This document shows, piece by piece, positions 1 through 7,760 of a stretch of DNA of 9,994 nucleotides (the stretch's first letter is position 1; each line of letters begins with the position of its first letter). Position numbers and translations under genes: made by a program. The stretch comes from an uncultured Chlamydiae bacterium (GTDB taxonomy: Bacteria; Chlamydiota; Chlamydiia; Chlamydiales; SM23-39), in contig CAISYW010000049.1 in assembly GCA_903889795.1 (NCBI GenBank), forward strand, positions 1 through 9,994, given 5' to 3'. Under the pieces are notes generated by a model. The model saw only the letters and a program-made list of their open reading frames with translations, searched no databases and was not told where the DNA came from.

Positions 1-1
1 T

Positions 2-730
2 CCAAATATCAATGATTTCATCAATGAATTTCCTTTCGCTAAATATAAAGTTTCTAGTCTCCCCATTTTTGGATCCTTTTATATCGACGACATTGACGAT
101 GTTATCAAAAACCGCTTACGAGCCGGACACCCGTGGGAAACAAACATTCATGATTTAATTCTCAAATATGCCAAGCGAGGAACAATTGCGATCGATATTG
201 GCGCTCATATAGGCACTCATACTCTAGCTATGTCCAATGCGGTATCTTCGGAAGGCCGTGTAATCGCATTTGAACCTCAGCCTAAAATTTTTCGAGAACT
301 GTTTTTGAATATGTTCTTAAACGAACGATTTAACATCTATTTTTATAACTGTGGTGTTTCGGATAGGAATGACTTTATTGAACTCACACCTTTAGTATTC
401 AGGAATGAAGGCGGCACCACTCTCTTTCCTTCATCTAAAGGGACAAAAAATGGGGTCTCTCTTATTCCTCTTGATTCCCTTCAATTAAACAATGTTTCGT
501 TAATAAAAATAGATGTGGAAGAAATGGAGGATCTGGTTTTAGCCGGTGCACTCCAAACAATATTAACAAGCAGGCCAGTGATTCTTATTGAAATCATGGG
601 AAATACTCCGTTCGAAAACGCCAACAATTCGATTAAAAACCAAATCAGAGCAACCATCAAAAAAATAGAGTCATTAGGCTATACGACGCAACGTATCGGG
701 CCTTGCGATTACTTGGCGCTACCCACATAG
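2..730 (+). CDS. FkbM-family SAM-dependent methyltransferase (5' end outside window)
   Basis: The reading frame is open from the first bases of the window, so the gene begins upstream. The internal ATG at 230 is not a credible start, because it would cut off the SAM-binding motif I, read as IDIGAHIGTHT at about 191-223. Further along come the acidic strand-2 motif GRVIAFEPQP (about 257-286), and a late segment LIPLDSL...LIKIDVEEMEDLVLAGA, whose order is typical of Methyltransf_21 (FkbM) proteins. About 242 residues are visible, with the C-terminus intact at a TAG stop. Family members usually O-methylate sugars or other small acceptors during glycan or natural-product synthesis. The neighbouring glycosyltransferases make glycan O-methylation the most likely role, but the acceptor is unknown. 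The gene converges on the 754-1617 gene with a 23-bp gap that holds no clear terminator. Confidence 0.85.
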   Translation, partial: PNINDFINEFPFAKYKVSSLPIFGSFYIDDIDDVIKNRLRAGHPWETNIHDLILKYAKRGTIAIDIGAHIGTHTLAMSNAVSSEGRVIAFEPQPKIFRELFLNMFLNERFNIYFYNCGVSDRNDFIELTPLVFRNEGGTTLFPSSKGTKNGVSLIPLDSLQLNNVSLIKIDVEEMEDLVLAGALQTILTSRPVILIEIMGNTPFENANNSIKNQIRATIKKIESLGYTTQRIGPCDYLALPT

Positions 731-753
731 TCGTTACATATCAGCGATATCCT

Positions 754-1617
754 TTACAAATCGAATTCGAAAGCGAGGTCTTTATGAAAGATCTCGCTGG
801 CATCTGTTCGATGAGCAGGTTGTGGTGGAAGATCAATGTAGGGCTTAACGGTTTCGTATTCACGATCGCTAAAGAAATCCCTGCCGGAGAAGATCCCCGA
901 AAATTCTTTTTCGACTAAAGCGACCCAATTTTTTTCCCAATGATGGGCCCATGTAGTCACTTTTTTTAGCATTTGTTCTTTGCTTCTAACCCAGCTGTAA
1001 TGGTGGATGAAGGGGACGCCATCGAGGCCTTTGAGATTCATGATCTTTTTTTCCGGAAGAGCGCGATAGAGTCCGAGTCTTTCATCGACGTTTAAGATCA
1101 TTTTCGGAGTCAAACAGCTTTTTTTGGCCAAGATTCCTGAAGTAAACTCATCTTTAGCTCTAAATCCGGTTTCACGAAAGTACTCGTAGCTCAAGAATCG
1201 TAGAGCACAGTAAGCGCGATAATCGAAATGATCGAGCCAAGCCTTGCATTTTTTCCCCTCGTAGATTTCATCGACGTCGATGAATAGAACGTATTCGATT
1301 TCAGGGCGCAAATAATGAAATGCAACCATTCTCGCGGTGCTATGCCAGTGGCGGGACCAATCGAGGTCTTCAGGCCGCTTCAGACAGGGAAATCCATAGG
1401 GGCGTTCAGAATTATAAGCAAACTCGATGAATTCACAGTCGCTATGTTCTCCATATGCCTGATTCAACAGATCTCGATTTTCCGGCGTTCCGTCATAAAA
1501 ATGGTCAGCAACGGGAATAAGAATCTGAGAAGAAAAACACTTCGCTTCACGGATACAGGGTCGAAGAAACTGATAATCATTGGTGCAAAAATTAATAACC
1601 GTTGTAATCGGATGCAT
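754..1617 (-). CDS. Single-domain glycosyltransferase with DVDE metal-binding motif
   Basis: This is a 287-residue protein if it starts at the ATG at 1617, which reads MHPITTVINFCTND and places the first Rossmann beta strand at the N-terminus, as usual for GT-A enzymes. The frame continues upstream, and an ATG at 1713 (319 residues) is also possible. The ATG at 1848 would run into dnaB and is unlikely. No start has a clear Shine-Dalgarno site. The metal/nucleotide-sugar motif FIDVDE is at residues 112-117, and a C-terminal block HHYSWVRSKEQMLKK (205-219), followed by WAHHW, resembles the closing motif of GT2/GT92-like enzymes. It has no TPR tail, unlike the four glycosyltransferases downstream of dnaB. 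The gene is divergent from dnaB and convergent with the FkbM methyltransferase. It probably transfers a sugar to a surface glycan; donor and acceptor are unknown. Confidence 0.8.
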   Translation of the reverse strand: MHPITTVINFCTNDYQFLRPCIREAKCFSSQILIPVADHFYDGTPENRDLLNQAYGEHSDCEFIEFAYNSERPYGFPCLKRPEDLDWSRHWHSTARMVAFHYLRPEIEYVLFIDVDEIYEGKKCKAWLDHFDYRAYCALRFLSYEYFRETGFRAKDEFTSGILAKKSCLTPKMILNVDERLGLYRALPEKKIMNLKGLDGVPFIHHYSWVRSKEQMLKKVTTWAHHWEKNWVALVEKEFSGIFSGRDFFSDREYETVKPYIDLPPQPAHRTDASEIFHKDLAFEFDL

Positions 1618-1696
1618 GACGTTAACATAAATAATCGACGCATAAAGTGAAAGTCGGTCTATTTTTTTTAGGGAAAAATTCGATTTTTCAAGCAGC

Positions 1697-1724
1697 TTGT
1701 GTATATTTCTCATTATGGTATTCT
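1697..1724 (+). promoter_or_regulatory. Possible sigma-70-type promoter for dnaB
   Basis: TTGTGT (1697-1702) and TATTCT (1719-1724) are separated by 16 bp and lie just upstream of the dnaB ATG at 1745. A GAGG ribosome-binding site follows at about 1735-1738. Both hexamers are imperfect, and this is a pattern match only. If the divergent glycosyltransferase started at 1713, the promoter would overlap its coding region. Confidence 0.3.
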
Positions 1725-1744
1725 GGCGCGAAGTGAGGAATCCA

Positions 1745-4489
1745 ATGGCAAAAAAAGAAGCACCGGGTGTGAAAGTCGCACCGAGCTCAAAAGAATCGGA
1801 GATGATGGTTCTTGGCTGCATGTTGACGAGCGTCAATGGACTGAACATTGCGGCCGATCTTTTGGAAGAATCTGAGTTTTACTACAGTGAGCATCAGACG
1901 ATTTTCGCTTCTTTAAAACTAGCCTATTGTTCCGATAAGCCGGCTGACATTCATTTGATTGCCGAAGAGCTCAAACGACAGAACAAACTCGAATCGATCG
2001 GAGGCATCAGCTACCTCACCACACTCGCTCAATTTGCAGGAACCTCTGCCTACATAGAAGAATATGCTTCCTTAGTTCGTGAAAAAGCCATATTGCGGCG
2101 CATGGTGGATGCCTCGCAAATGATAGAAAAAAACGCTCTATCCGATCCTCCCGACGTCCATGTGGTTCTCGATGATGCTCAAGCGAGATTTTTTCAAATT
2201 TCGCAAACAGCCCAAAACAACAGTGGAGTCACGATCAAAGAGATCATCTCCGGCGCGAAGGCCGAATCGCGGATGCCCTATCTCAAGGAACTGCAAGAGC
2301 GGCAACAACGCTTTAAGGATCGCGGCCCAGACGAACCGGCGATCACAGGCATTCCATCGCATTTCCTCGATCTCGACAAAATGATCAACGGCTTTTCTCC
2401 ATCGAATTTATATATCCTCGCATCGCGCCCCGCCATGGGAAAAACAGCACTTGCCTTGAACATCTGCGAACAGATCTGTTTTCGCAACCGCATTCCCGTT
2501 GGCGTATTTTCTTTAGAGATGAGCGCGGCGCAATTGCTGCATCGCACAATCTGCTCGCAATCGGAAGTAGAGTCAGAAAAAATTCAGGCGGGTTCTTTGA
2601 ATGGCTCCGAATATCAGCGTGTCGTGGCGGCAATCAATGATATGCAAAAACATACAATGGTGATTGACGATCAACCCGGCCTGAAAATCACCGATCTCCG
2701 CGCCCGAGCTCGACGAATGAAAGAAACACACAATATTGGTTTTCTCGCCATCGATTATCTTCAGCTGATTTCCGGATCGGGTGCAATGCGCTCTTTAGAA
2801 AATCGGCAAATTGAAATCTCGGAAATTTCGAGGATGTTGAAAAATCTGGCGAGAGAACTCAACATCCCTGTTATTTGCTGCGCTCAGCTTTCCCGTCGGG
2901 TCGAAGAGCGGCAAGGCCATCGTCCAATGATGAGCGATTTACGTGAATCGGGGTGTCTGACTGGAGATACCGAAATTCAAGACGCCGATACAGGGCAGAT
3001 TTATACCCTCAAAGAGCTCGCTGAGCGTCCTACTCAAAAGCCAATCAACGTGCTGGCGATCGATAAAAAATTTAAATTAGGAAGCTACCCTCTCATTAAA
3101 GCATTTTCTTCCGGTCAAAAAGTTGTTTATGAGCTGAAAACAAAAAGCGGACGGACAATCAAAGCAAGCGCCAATCATCCTTTCTTGAAATTAGAAGGAT
3201 GGACACGTCTCGATCAATTAAAAATCGGCGATCGAATCGGCCAGCCTCGGCATTTGAATTCATCCAGAAACGATTCCATCATGTCCCAAGACGAACTCAT
3301 TTTATTGGGACACCTTCTCGGAGATGGATGTATTCTTCCTAATCAACCCTATCATTACACAACATCCGATCTAACGAATATTCAGTTCGTCAAAGAAACT
3401 TCCCATCGTCTGTTTGATATCAAGGCAAAAGTTGTACCTCAGAAAAATTGGCATCATGTTTTCTTGCCTAGTCCAATTCCCCTTACTCACGGGAAATACC
3501 ACCCCATCACCAATTGGTTTAATCATCTTCAAATCGATCGCGTCAGGTCGTATGAAAAAAGGATTCCTAACGCTGTTTTTTGTAGCGAATCACGGGATCG
3601 AGCCCTCTTTCTTCAGCATCTTTGGGCTACTGACGGAAACATTAGTGTCAAAAAAATCAAAAACAGAAAACCGGGGGCAGCTATCTATTTTGCCTCTTCC
3701 AGCTCCATTTTAGCAAAGCAAGTGCAGCATCTTTTACTCACACTTGGAGTTCACAGTTCGATGCGAGTTGCGCCATCGAAAAAAGGATACCGAAATATGC
3801 ATCATGTTTCGGTCGAGGGATCGCACAATCAACAAATCTTTCTTTCGTCGATTGGCTGTGTTGGAAAGCGTGGAGAGCAAATTCCTGACCTCCTGCGAAG
3901 CCTGCAAGACATTCATCCAAACCCCAATCTGGATGTGATACCAAAAGAAGCGTGGACGAGCATCGTGAAAAACGCAAAAGATCAAATGAACTTGAGTTGG
4001 CGCGATGTTTGTCAAAAACTCAATATGTCTTATTGCGGCTCCTCGCTTTTTCGATCGGGAATTTCCCGCGAGAGAATGATGCGTTTACATTCTATTTTAA
4101 ATGACAAAACGCTTCTGCATCTGGCAACTTCCGATGTCTACTGGGATCAAATTACATCCATTACCGAACTCGGCAAAGAAGAAGTTTATGACGCTACTGT
4201 TACAACTGCGCATAACTTTGTTGCCAACGGATTTCTGGTTCACAACAGCATCGAGCAAGACTCGGATGTCGTGATGTTCTTGCTGAGAAGGGAATATTAC
4301 GATCCCTATGATAAGCCGGGAATGGCTGAGATTATTGTTTCAAAGAATCGTCATGGACCTGTTGGTAGCGTTCATATGACCTACCGCAAAGAATTGGCTC
4401 AGTTTGCCAACTATTCTCCCATTTCATCGGGAAACGAAGCGATCCAAGCCAATAAACAGGCTTTCTCTGCATTTAGCCCTGAAGATTAA
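1745..4489 (+). CDS. dnaB: Replicative DNA helicase DnaB containing an in-frame intein
   Basis: The precursor has 914 residues. Removing the intein (residues 404-834) leaves a 483-residue DnaB, a normal family length. The N-terminal DnaB domain covers about residues 15-120. The RecA-like ATPase carries Walker A SRPAMGKT (227-234), Walker B FLAIDYLQL (333-341) and the DNA-binding/arginine-rich region around AQLSRRVEERQ (380-390). The host sequence DLRESG resumes as SIEQDSDVVMF after the intein. Product role: hexameric 5'-3' helicase that unwinds the replication fork and engages primase. I chose ATG 1745 (MAKKEAPG) because GAGG lies 6 bp upstream and the ATG at 1697 adds an atypical hydrophobic extension. 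The 3' end overlaps the convergent glycosyltransferase gene by 17 bp, leaving no room for a terminator between them. Active helicase presumably requires protein splicing. Confidence 0.97.
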   Translation: MAKKEAPGVKVAPSSKESEMMVLGCMLTSVNGLNIAADLLEESEFYYSEHQTIFASLKLAYCSDKPADIHLIAEELKRQNKLESIGGISYLTTLAQFAGTSAYIEEYASLVREKAILRRMVDASQMIEKNALSDPPDVHVVLDDAQARFFQISQTAQNNSGVTIKEIISGAKAESRMPYLKELQERQQRFKDRGPDEPAITGIPSHFLDLDKMINGFSPSNLYILASRPAMGKTALALNICEQICFRNRIPVGVFSLEMSAAQLLHRTICSQSEVESEKIQAGSLNGSEYQRVVAAINDMQKHTMVIDDQPGLKITDLRARARRMKETHNIGFLAIDYLQLISGSGAMRSLENRQIEISEISRMLKNLARELNIPVICCAQLSRRVEERQGHRPMMSDLRESGCLTGDTEIQDADTGQIYTLKELAERPTQKPINVLAIDKKFKLGSYPLIKAFSSGQKVVYELKTKSGRTIKASANHPFLKLEGWTRLDQLKIGDRIGQPRHLNSSRNDSIMSQDELILLGHLLGDGCILPNQPYHYTTSDLTNIQFVKETSHRLFDIKAKVVPQKNWHHVFLPSPIPLTHGKYHPITNWFNHLQIDRVRSYEKRIPNAVFCSESRDRALFLQHLWATDGNISVKKIKNRKPGAAIYFASSSSILAKQVQHLLLTLGVHSSMRVAPSKKGYRNMHHVSVEGSHNQQIFLSSIGCVGKRGEQIPDLLRSLQDIHPNPNLDVIPKEAWTSIVKNAKDQMNLSWRDVCQKLNMSYCGSSLFRSGISRERMMRLHSILNDKTLLHLATSDVYWDQITSITELGKEEVYDATVTTAHNFVANGFLVHNSIEQDSDVVMFLLRREYYDPYDKPGMAEIIVSKNRHGPVGSVHMTYRKELAQFANYSPISSGNEAIQANKQAFSAFSPED
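2954..4246 (+). other. DnaB intein with LAGLIDADG homing endonuclease
   Basis: This is an in-frame insertion of 431 codons between Gly403 and the downstream Ser835 of the precursor. Splicing residues are complete: it begins with Cys404 in CLTGDTEI (block A), block B reads ASANHPF (Ser replaces the common Thr of TxxH), block F reads VYDATV...AHNFVANG, and it ends with FLVHN, giving the penultimate His and terminal Asn, followed by +1 Ser. Between the splicing halves are two LAGLIDADG-type motifs, LLGHLLGDG (Asp527, codon at 3323) and LQHLWATDG (Asp630, codon at 3632), both keeping the catalytic acid. The element therefore looks able both to splice and to home. The insertion point DLRESG/SIEQD is, as I recall, that used by the cyanobacterial (Synechocystis) and Rhodothermus DnaB inteins. 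The insertion lies in the conserved ATPase core, so failed splicing would presumably be lethal. Confidence 0.95.
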
Positions 4490-5567
4490 GAAGCTGTCTA
4501 ACCCTTGGTAAAAGGCTCATAATTTTTAACCGATCGTCTGGGGGAAGCTCACTTTTTGCAAGCAATTTTTGATAGGCTGACAGCGTCTCATCATAGCGTT
4601 TGATCAAATACGAACAATCGGCAAATTGCTCCAGCAATCGATATGCATAGATCGGATAATCGACAAGCGCGTGATCATTGGACATGGGAATCGATTGAGC
4701 AAATTTTGAAACAAAATAGGCCAAAAGAGGCTTATTCTTTTGGACGTAATAATTCGTTAAGCAAAAAAGCGGCTCTGCCCGAGACGGCCGCGCCAAAAAA
4801 GCCTTGCTATAAGAATCAACTACGGTTTCAAATTCTTTTCCTAACTGTTCCTGCAGCCAGGCTATCCGATAAAGCGAATAGAAAATTTCTTCTTCCGAAC
4901 CTTTCATTCGGAGGCGTTTTTGGTAATACTCAAGCGCAGAGTCATATCGCCCTCCTACATCGTAAGAAAAGGCGAGGTAAAACATATTGCGGCTGTTATG
5001 CGGATCGTCTTTAAGAGCCTGTTCCAAAATTTGCGCGTCATGCAAAAACTTTTGTGAATCCCCGGATCGTCGGCCATCTTGGTAGGCTTGATTGATAACC
5101 TGACGCAAAATCTCATATGATTTTGCCTGCGGGCAAGTAACCGCCTCATGCAGCACTCCGACCCAGGTCCATGATAATTGGTTATTCACCATCAGTTCGC
5201 GATGAATCCGCACACCGCCTTCGGTTTCTACAGTTGAAACATAAAAATCTTTGGTTAAGTTCGGCATCTTGAAGGAAGAAGAATAATGCAATTGCTCATC
5301 CGCATCGATAAACAAGAGATAGTCCCCCCGATTTTTAGCCAAAGCAAGCGCCTCATTGCGATTATGCGCAAAATTGATCCACGGCCTTTCATGCAATTCA
5401 CCCGGAATTTGCAAGAGACATTCCCTAATGATCTGTTGCGTCCCATCCGTTGATCCCGTATCGACAATCACCCAATAGTCGATCAGGTTAATGACCGAAG
5501 TTAAACATCTTCGAATGACCGGACTTTCGTCCTTTACGATCATGTTGAGGCAAATTGTTTTTTTCAT
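4473..5567 (-). CDS. GT2-type glycosyltransferase with C-terminal TPR-like region (fourth gene of array)
   Basis: The protein has 364 residues. The GT-A domain starts at the N-terminus (CLNMIVKDE, about 6-14), followed by DYWVIVDTGSTDGTQ (30-44), NFAHNRNEAL (65-74) and the metal-binding FIDADE (86-91). A conserved W-x-W-x-G-x-x-HE block follows at 133-141 and DGRR at 164-167. From about residue 185 the protein turns into helical, TPR-like repeats (NSRNMFYLAFSYD...YDSALEYYQKRL), including the RPSRAEPLF motif shared by all four paralogues. The start codon overlaps the stop of the upstream gene as ATGA (5564-5567), implying translational coupling. The stop at 4473-4475 lies inside the end of dnaB. 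It is expected to be a cytoplasmic enzyme, as no signal peptide or membrane segment is seen, acting on a glycan or protein acceptor that cannot be identified here. Confidence 0.88.
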   Translation of the reverse strand: MKKTICLNMIVKDESPVIRRCLTSVINLIDYWVIVDTGSTDGTQQIIRECLLQIPGELHERPWINFAHNRNEALALAKNRGDYLLFIDADEQLHYSSSFKMPNLTKDFYVSTVETEGGVRIHRELMVNNQLSWTWVGVLHEAVTCPQAKSYEILRQVINQAYQDGRRSGDSQKFLHDAQILEQALKDDPHNSRNMFYLAFSYDVGGRYDSALEYYQKRLRMKGSEEEIFYSLYRIAWLQEQLGKEFETVVDSYSKAFLARPSRAEPLFCLTNYYVQKNKPLLAYFVSKFAQSIPMSNDHALVDYPIYAYRLLEQFADCSYLIKRYDETLSAYQKLLAKSELPPDDRLKIMSLLPRVRQLLNLQG

Positions 5568-6634
5568 TTTTGCAAAATTTCTTGAATTTGTTTTCTCAAA
5601 TCAGCGGGCAATCCATTTTTTGTTAACAGCTTTTGCAGCGCCCAATAGCATTCATCCATTTTTCCCATTTTAAAAGCGCACTCGGCGAACTGAACAAGGA
5701 TCTCATATTCATAAATCGGAAAATGAACGAAAAGCAAATCAGTGCAACTAGAAATCGTAATAGCGTACCGGGAAATCAAATACCCCAAGAGATAGTTCTT
5801 GGTTCGAATAATATAATTTACCAATCCAAATAACGCCTCCATTCTCGAAGGACGATATAGAAATGTGTTGGAATAACTATTGATAAATAACTCAGGCGGC
5901 ATTTCTAAAATTTCCTGAATCAGCGCGATCATATACATCGAAAAATAAATCTCTTCATGATGCAAACCCCCGATGGCCACTCTTTTTTCATAATTTTTTA
6001 AGGCGGGCTCATAACATCGAGCGTTTCCATAACTAAGAGCGAGATAAAATCGATTCCGGCTATTATCAGGATCCTTTTGCAGCTCTTTTTCCAACAAAGC
6101 GGCGTCTTCGAGATATTGATTTGGATTTTTTATGCGATGTCCTTGCTGCGAAGAAACATTGATCGCGCCGCATAAAATTTCTCCTTTCATCGCCTCCTTG
6201 CATCTCACCTCCTCATGAATCACACCCTCCCACACCCAATTTAAATCGTTTTTTATTAAAAACTTGCGATAGAAAACCATTTTTGAGTCCGTTTGAACAC
6301 AGACATAATAAAAATCAGCGAGCCATTCCGGCAGCGCAAAAGAATCTTGCAGAACAAGCCGTTCATCGGCATCAATAAATAGGAGATAATCTCCCTTATT
6401 CTTTGCTAAGTTGAGAGCCTCATTGCGGTTATGGGCAAAGTTGACCCAAGGACGCTCATGCAAAACACCCGGAATTTCTTTTAAAAACTCTCGAACAATC
6501 GTTTGCGTCCCGTCTGTCGAGCCGGTATCGACAATGACCCAATAGTCAATCAACCGAATGACAGAGGCTAAACATCTTTGGATCACAGGACTTTCATCCC
6601 TGACGATCATGTTTAAACAAATTGTTTTTTTCAT
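5564..6634 (-). CDS. GT2-type glycosyltransferase with C-terminal TPR-like region (third gene of array)
   Basis: The protein has 356 residues from the ATG at 6634 (MKKTICLNMIV). This start aligns exactly with those of its paralogues and overlaps the upstream stop as ATGA (6631-6634); an upstream in-frame extension to 6751 is an artefact inside the previous gene. Motifs seen: VDTGSTDGTQ (35-44), NFAHNRNEAL (65-74), FIDADE (86-91), WVWEG..HE (133-141), QGHR (164-167) and RPSRMEALF in the TPR-like half. All presumed catalytic motifs are present. Its GT domain is closest to that of the next upstream gene (6631-7755), also at the DNA level, while its C-terminal half is closer to the 4473-5567 protein. 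It is the shortest member, lacking the last turns of the C-terminal region. Likely function: glycosyl transfer in the cytoplasm; substrate unknown. Confidence 0.88.
   Translation of the reverse strand: MKKTICLNMIVRDESPVIQRCLASVIRLIDYWVIVDTGSTDGTQTIVREFLKEIPGVLHERPWVNFAHNRNEALNLAKNKGDYLLFIDADERLVLQDSFALPEWLADFYYVCVQTDSKMVFYRKFLIKNDLNWVWEGVIHEEVRCKEAMKGEILCGAINVSSQQGHRIKNPNQYLEDAALLEKELQKDPDNSRNRFYLALSYGNARCYEPALKNYEKRVAIGGLHHEEIYFSMYMIALIQEILEMPPELFINSYSNTFLYRPSRMEALFGLVNYIIRTKNYLLGYLISRYAITISSCTDLLFVHFPIYEYEILVQFAECAFKMGKMDECYWALQKLLTKNGLPADLRKQIQEILQK
6362..6487. repeat. Direct repeat copy 1 (GT domain of the 5564-6634 gene)
   Basis: This 126-bp segment aligns without gaps to 7483-7608, with roughly eleven mismatches counted by eye (about 91% identity). 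It encodes the HE(R/L)PWVNF to DADE part of the GT domain. It is clearly more similar than the rest of the two genes, which points to recent duplication or gene conversion. Confidence 0.7.
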
Positions 6635-7755
6635 ATCTTTGAAGGGGAATTCTCGCGAAAAAATTGTCTCATTCCCGGCAAGACGCTTTTCATTCGTTCT
6701 TGGCATTCGCAGGAAAGATGATTTGTTTTCAAATAGCTCTCGAATTTCCAAATCAGCTGCTGATAGGTATTGCAGGCTTCTTCAATGCGGCCAAGAGCAA
6801 ATGAAGCTTCTGCAAACTGCACAAGCAACTCATAATCATAGATCGATATTTTGACATTACCTTGATCGCACGGACGAGGAATCGTCAAAGCATGCTGAGA
6901 TAAAAGGTATCCTGATAGGTACGCCTGAATGCTCATGTAATATCTGGCCATATAATAGAGAGGTTCCGCTCGCGTCGGCCGAAATTGAAACGCTTGATCG
7001 TAACTGCGCATAAACAACTCGCTATCCAAATGCATCGCTTCTTGCAATAGCGCGATCGACAAGAGCGAATAAAACTTCTGCTCCGGATCGCCGCCCATCG
7101 CCGCTCTTTTCTCAAATGTTTTTAATGCAAGCTCATAATTTTGGGCGTCGGCATAAGTGATCGCCAAATAAAAAAGGATCCGTTCATTCGTAGAGTCGTC
7201 TGCAAGCATTTCTTCTAAAAGAACAGAATCTTTGAGATATTTGTTCGAATCTTTCGATCGATGTCCCTCATGCGTCACAACATTCGTAATTCCTTGCAAA
7301 ATCATCCCATTTTTTATCTGAGAGCTCGAAAGAGTTTCATGAAGAGCTCCATTCCAACGCCAATCAATCTGAGTTGCGACAAAAAGTTGACGATAAAAGG
7401 ACTCAAGGTCGGACCGAGTAAGAACAAAATAAACATCGGCCGTTAATTCAGAGAACGTAAAATCATTTTCAATAACTAAAAATTCATCGGCATCAATAAA
7501 CAGGAGGTAATCTCCCTTATCCTTTGCTAAGTTAAGAGCCTCATTGCGGTTATGTCCGAAATTAACCCAGGGAAGCTCATGCAAAACACCCGGAATTTCT
7601 TTTAAAAAATCCCGGATGAATGATTGCGTCCCATCAGAGGATCCCGTATCGACAATCACCCAATAATCAATCAGATGTTTAACTGATGCTAAACATCTGC
7701 GAATTACTGGAATTTCGTCTTTGACGATCATGTTCAGACAAACGGTTTTACCCAT
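6631..7755 (-). CDS. GT2-type glycosyltransferase with C-terminal TPR-like region (second gene of array)
   Basis: The protein has 374 residues when started at the ATG at 7755 (MGKTVCLNMIV), which lines up residue for residue with the paralogues. A TTG at 7764 would give three extra residues and a TTGA overlap with the upstream stop; I consider it less likely. The catalytic set is complete: VDTGSSDGTQ (35-44), NFGHNRNEAL (65-74), FIDADE (86-91), DWRWNGALHE (131-140) and HEGHR (162-166). The TPR-like half (about 185-374) contains RPTRAEPLYYMARYY and closely resembles that of the 7761-8900 protein, whereas the GT domain resembles the 5564-6634 protein, so the gene looks mosaic. No clear Shine-Dalgarno is present, consistent with coupling to the upstream gene. 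Substrate unknown. Confidence 0.87.
   Translation of the reverse strand: MGKTVCLNMIVKDEIPVIRRCLASVKHLIDYWVIVDTGSSDGTQSFIRDFLKEIPGVLHELPWVNFGHNRNEALNLAKDKGDYLLFIDADEFLVIENDFTFSELTADVYFVLTRSDLESFYRQLFVATQIDWRWNGALHETLSSSQIKNGMILQGITNVVTHEGHRSKDSNKYLKDSVLLEEMLADDSTNERILFYLAITYADAQNYELALKTFEKRAAMGGDPEQKFYSLLSIALLQEAMHLDSELFMRSYDQAFQFRPTRAEPLYYMARYYMSIQAYLSGYLLSQHALTIPRPCDQGNVKISIYDYELLVQFAEASFALGRIEEACNTYQQLIWKFESYLKTNHLSCECQERMKSVLPGMRQFFRENSPSKI
7483..7608. repeat. Direct repeat copy 2 (GT domain of the 6631-7755 gene)
   Basis: Partner of 6362-6487 at a constant offset of 1121 bp. The shared block covers the codons from the DADE motif back to the KEIPGVLHE segment. The corresponding parts of the other two paralogues are visibly more diverged. 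Confidence 0.7.
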
Positions 7756-7760
7756 GAAGA

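Noticed and set aside
230..730. Methyltransferase starting at the ATG at 230
   Set aside because: The frame is open upstream to the window edge and carries the SAM-binding motif I at 191-223, so 230 is internal.
761..772. Palindromic sequence around TCGAATTCGA
   Set aside because: It lies inside coding sequence and is short enough to arise by chance with EcoRI-like symmetry; no regulatory context.
1618..1848. N-terminal extension of the 754-1617 glycosyltransferase to 1848
   Set aside because: It would overlap the dnaB promoter, ribosome-binding site and first codons, and the added residues do not resemble a GT-A fold. A start at 1713 remains possible.
6635..6751. N-terminal extension of the 5564-6634 gene
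   Set aside because: It lies within the upstream paralogue. The paralogues align from MKKTICLN, and the ATGA junction at 6631-6634 fits coupled translation.
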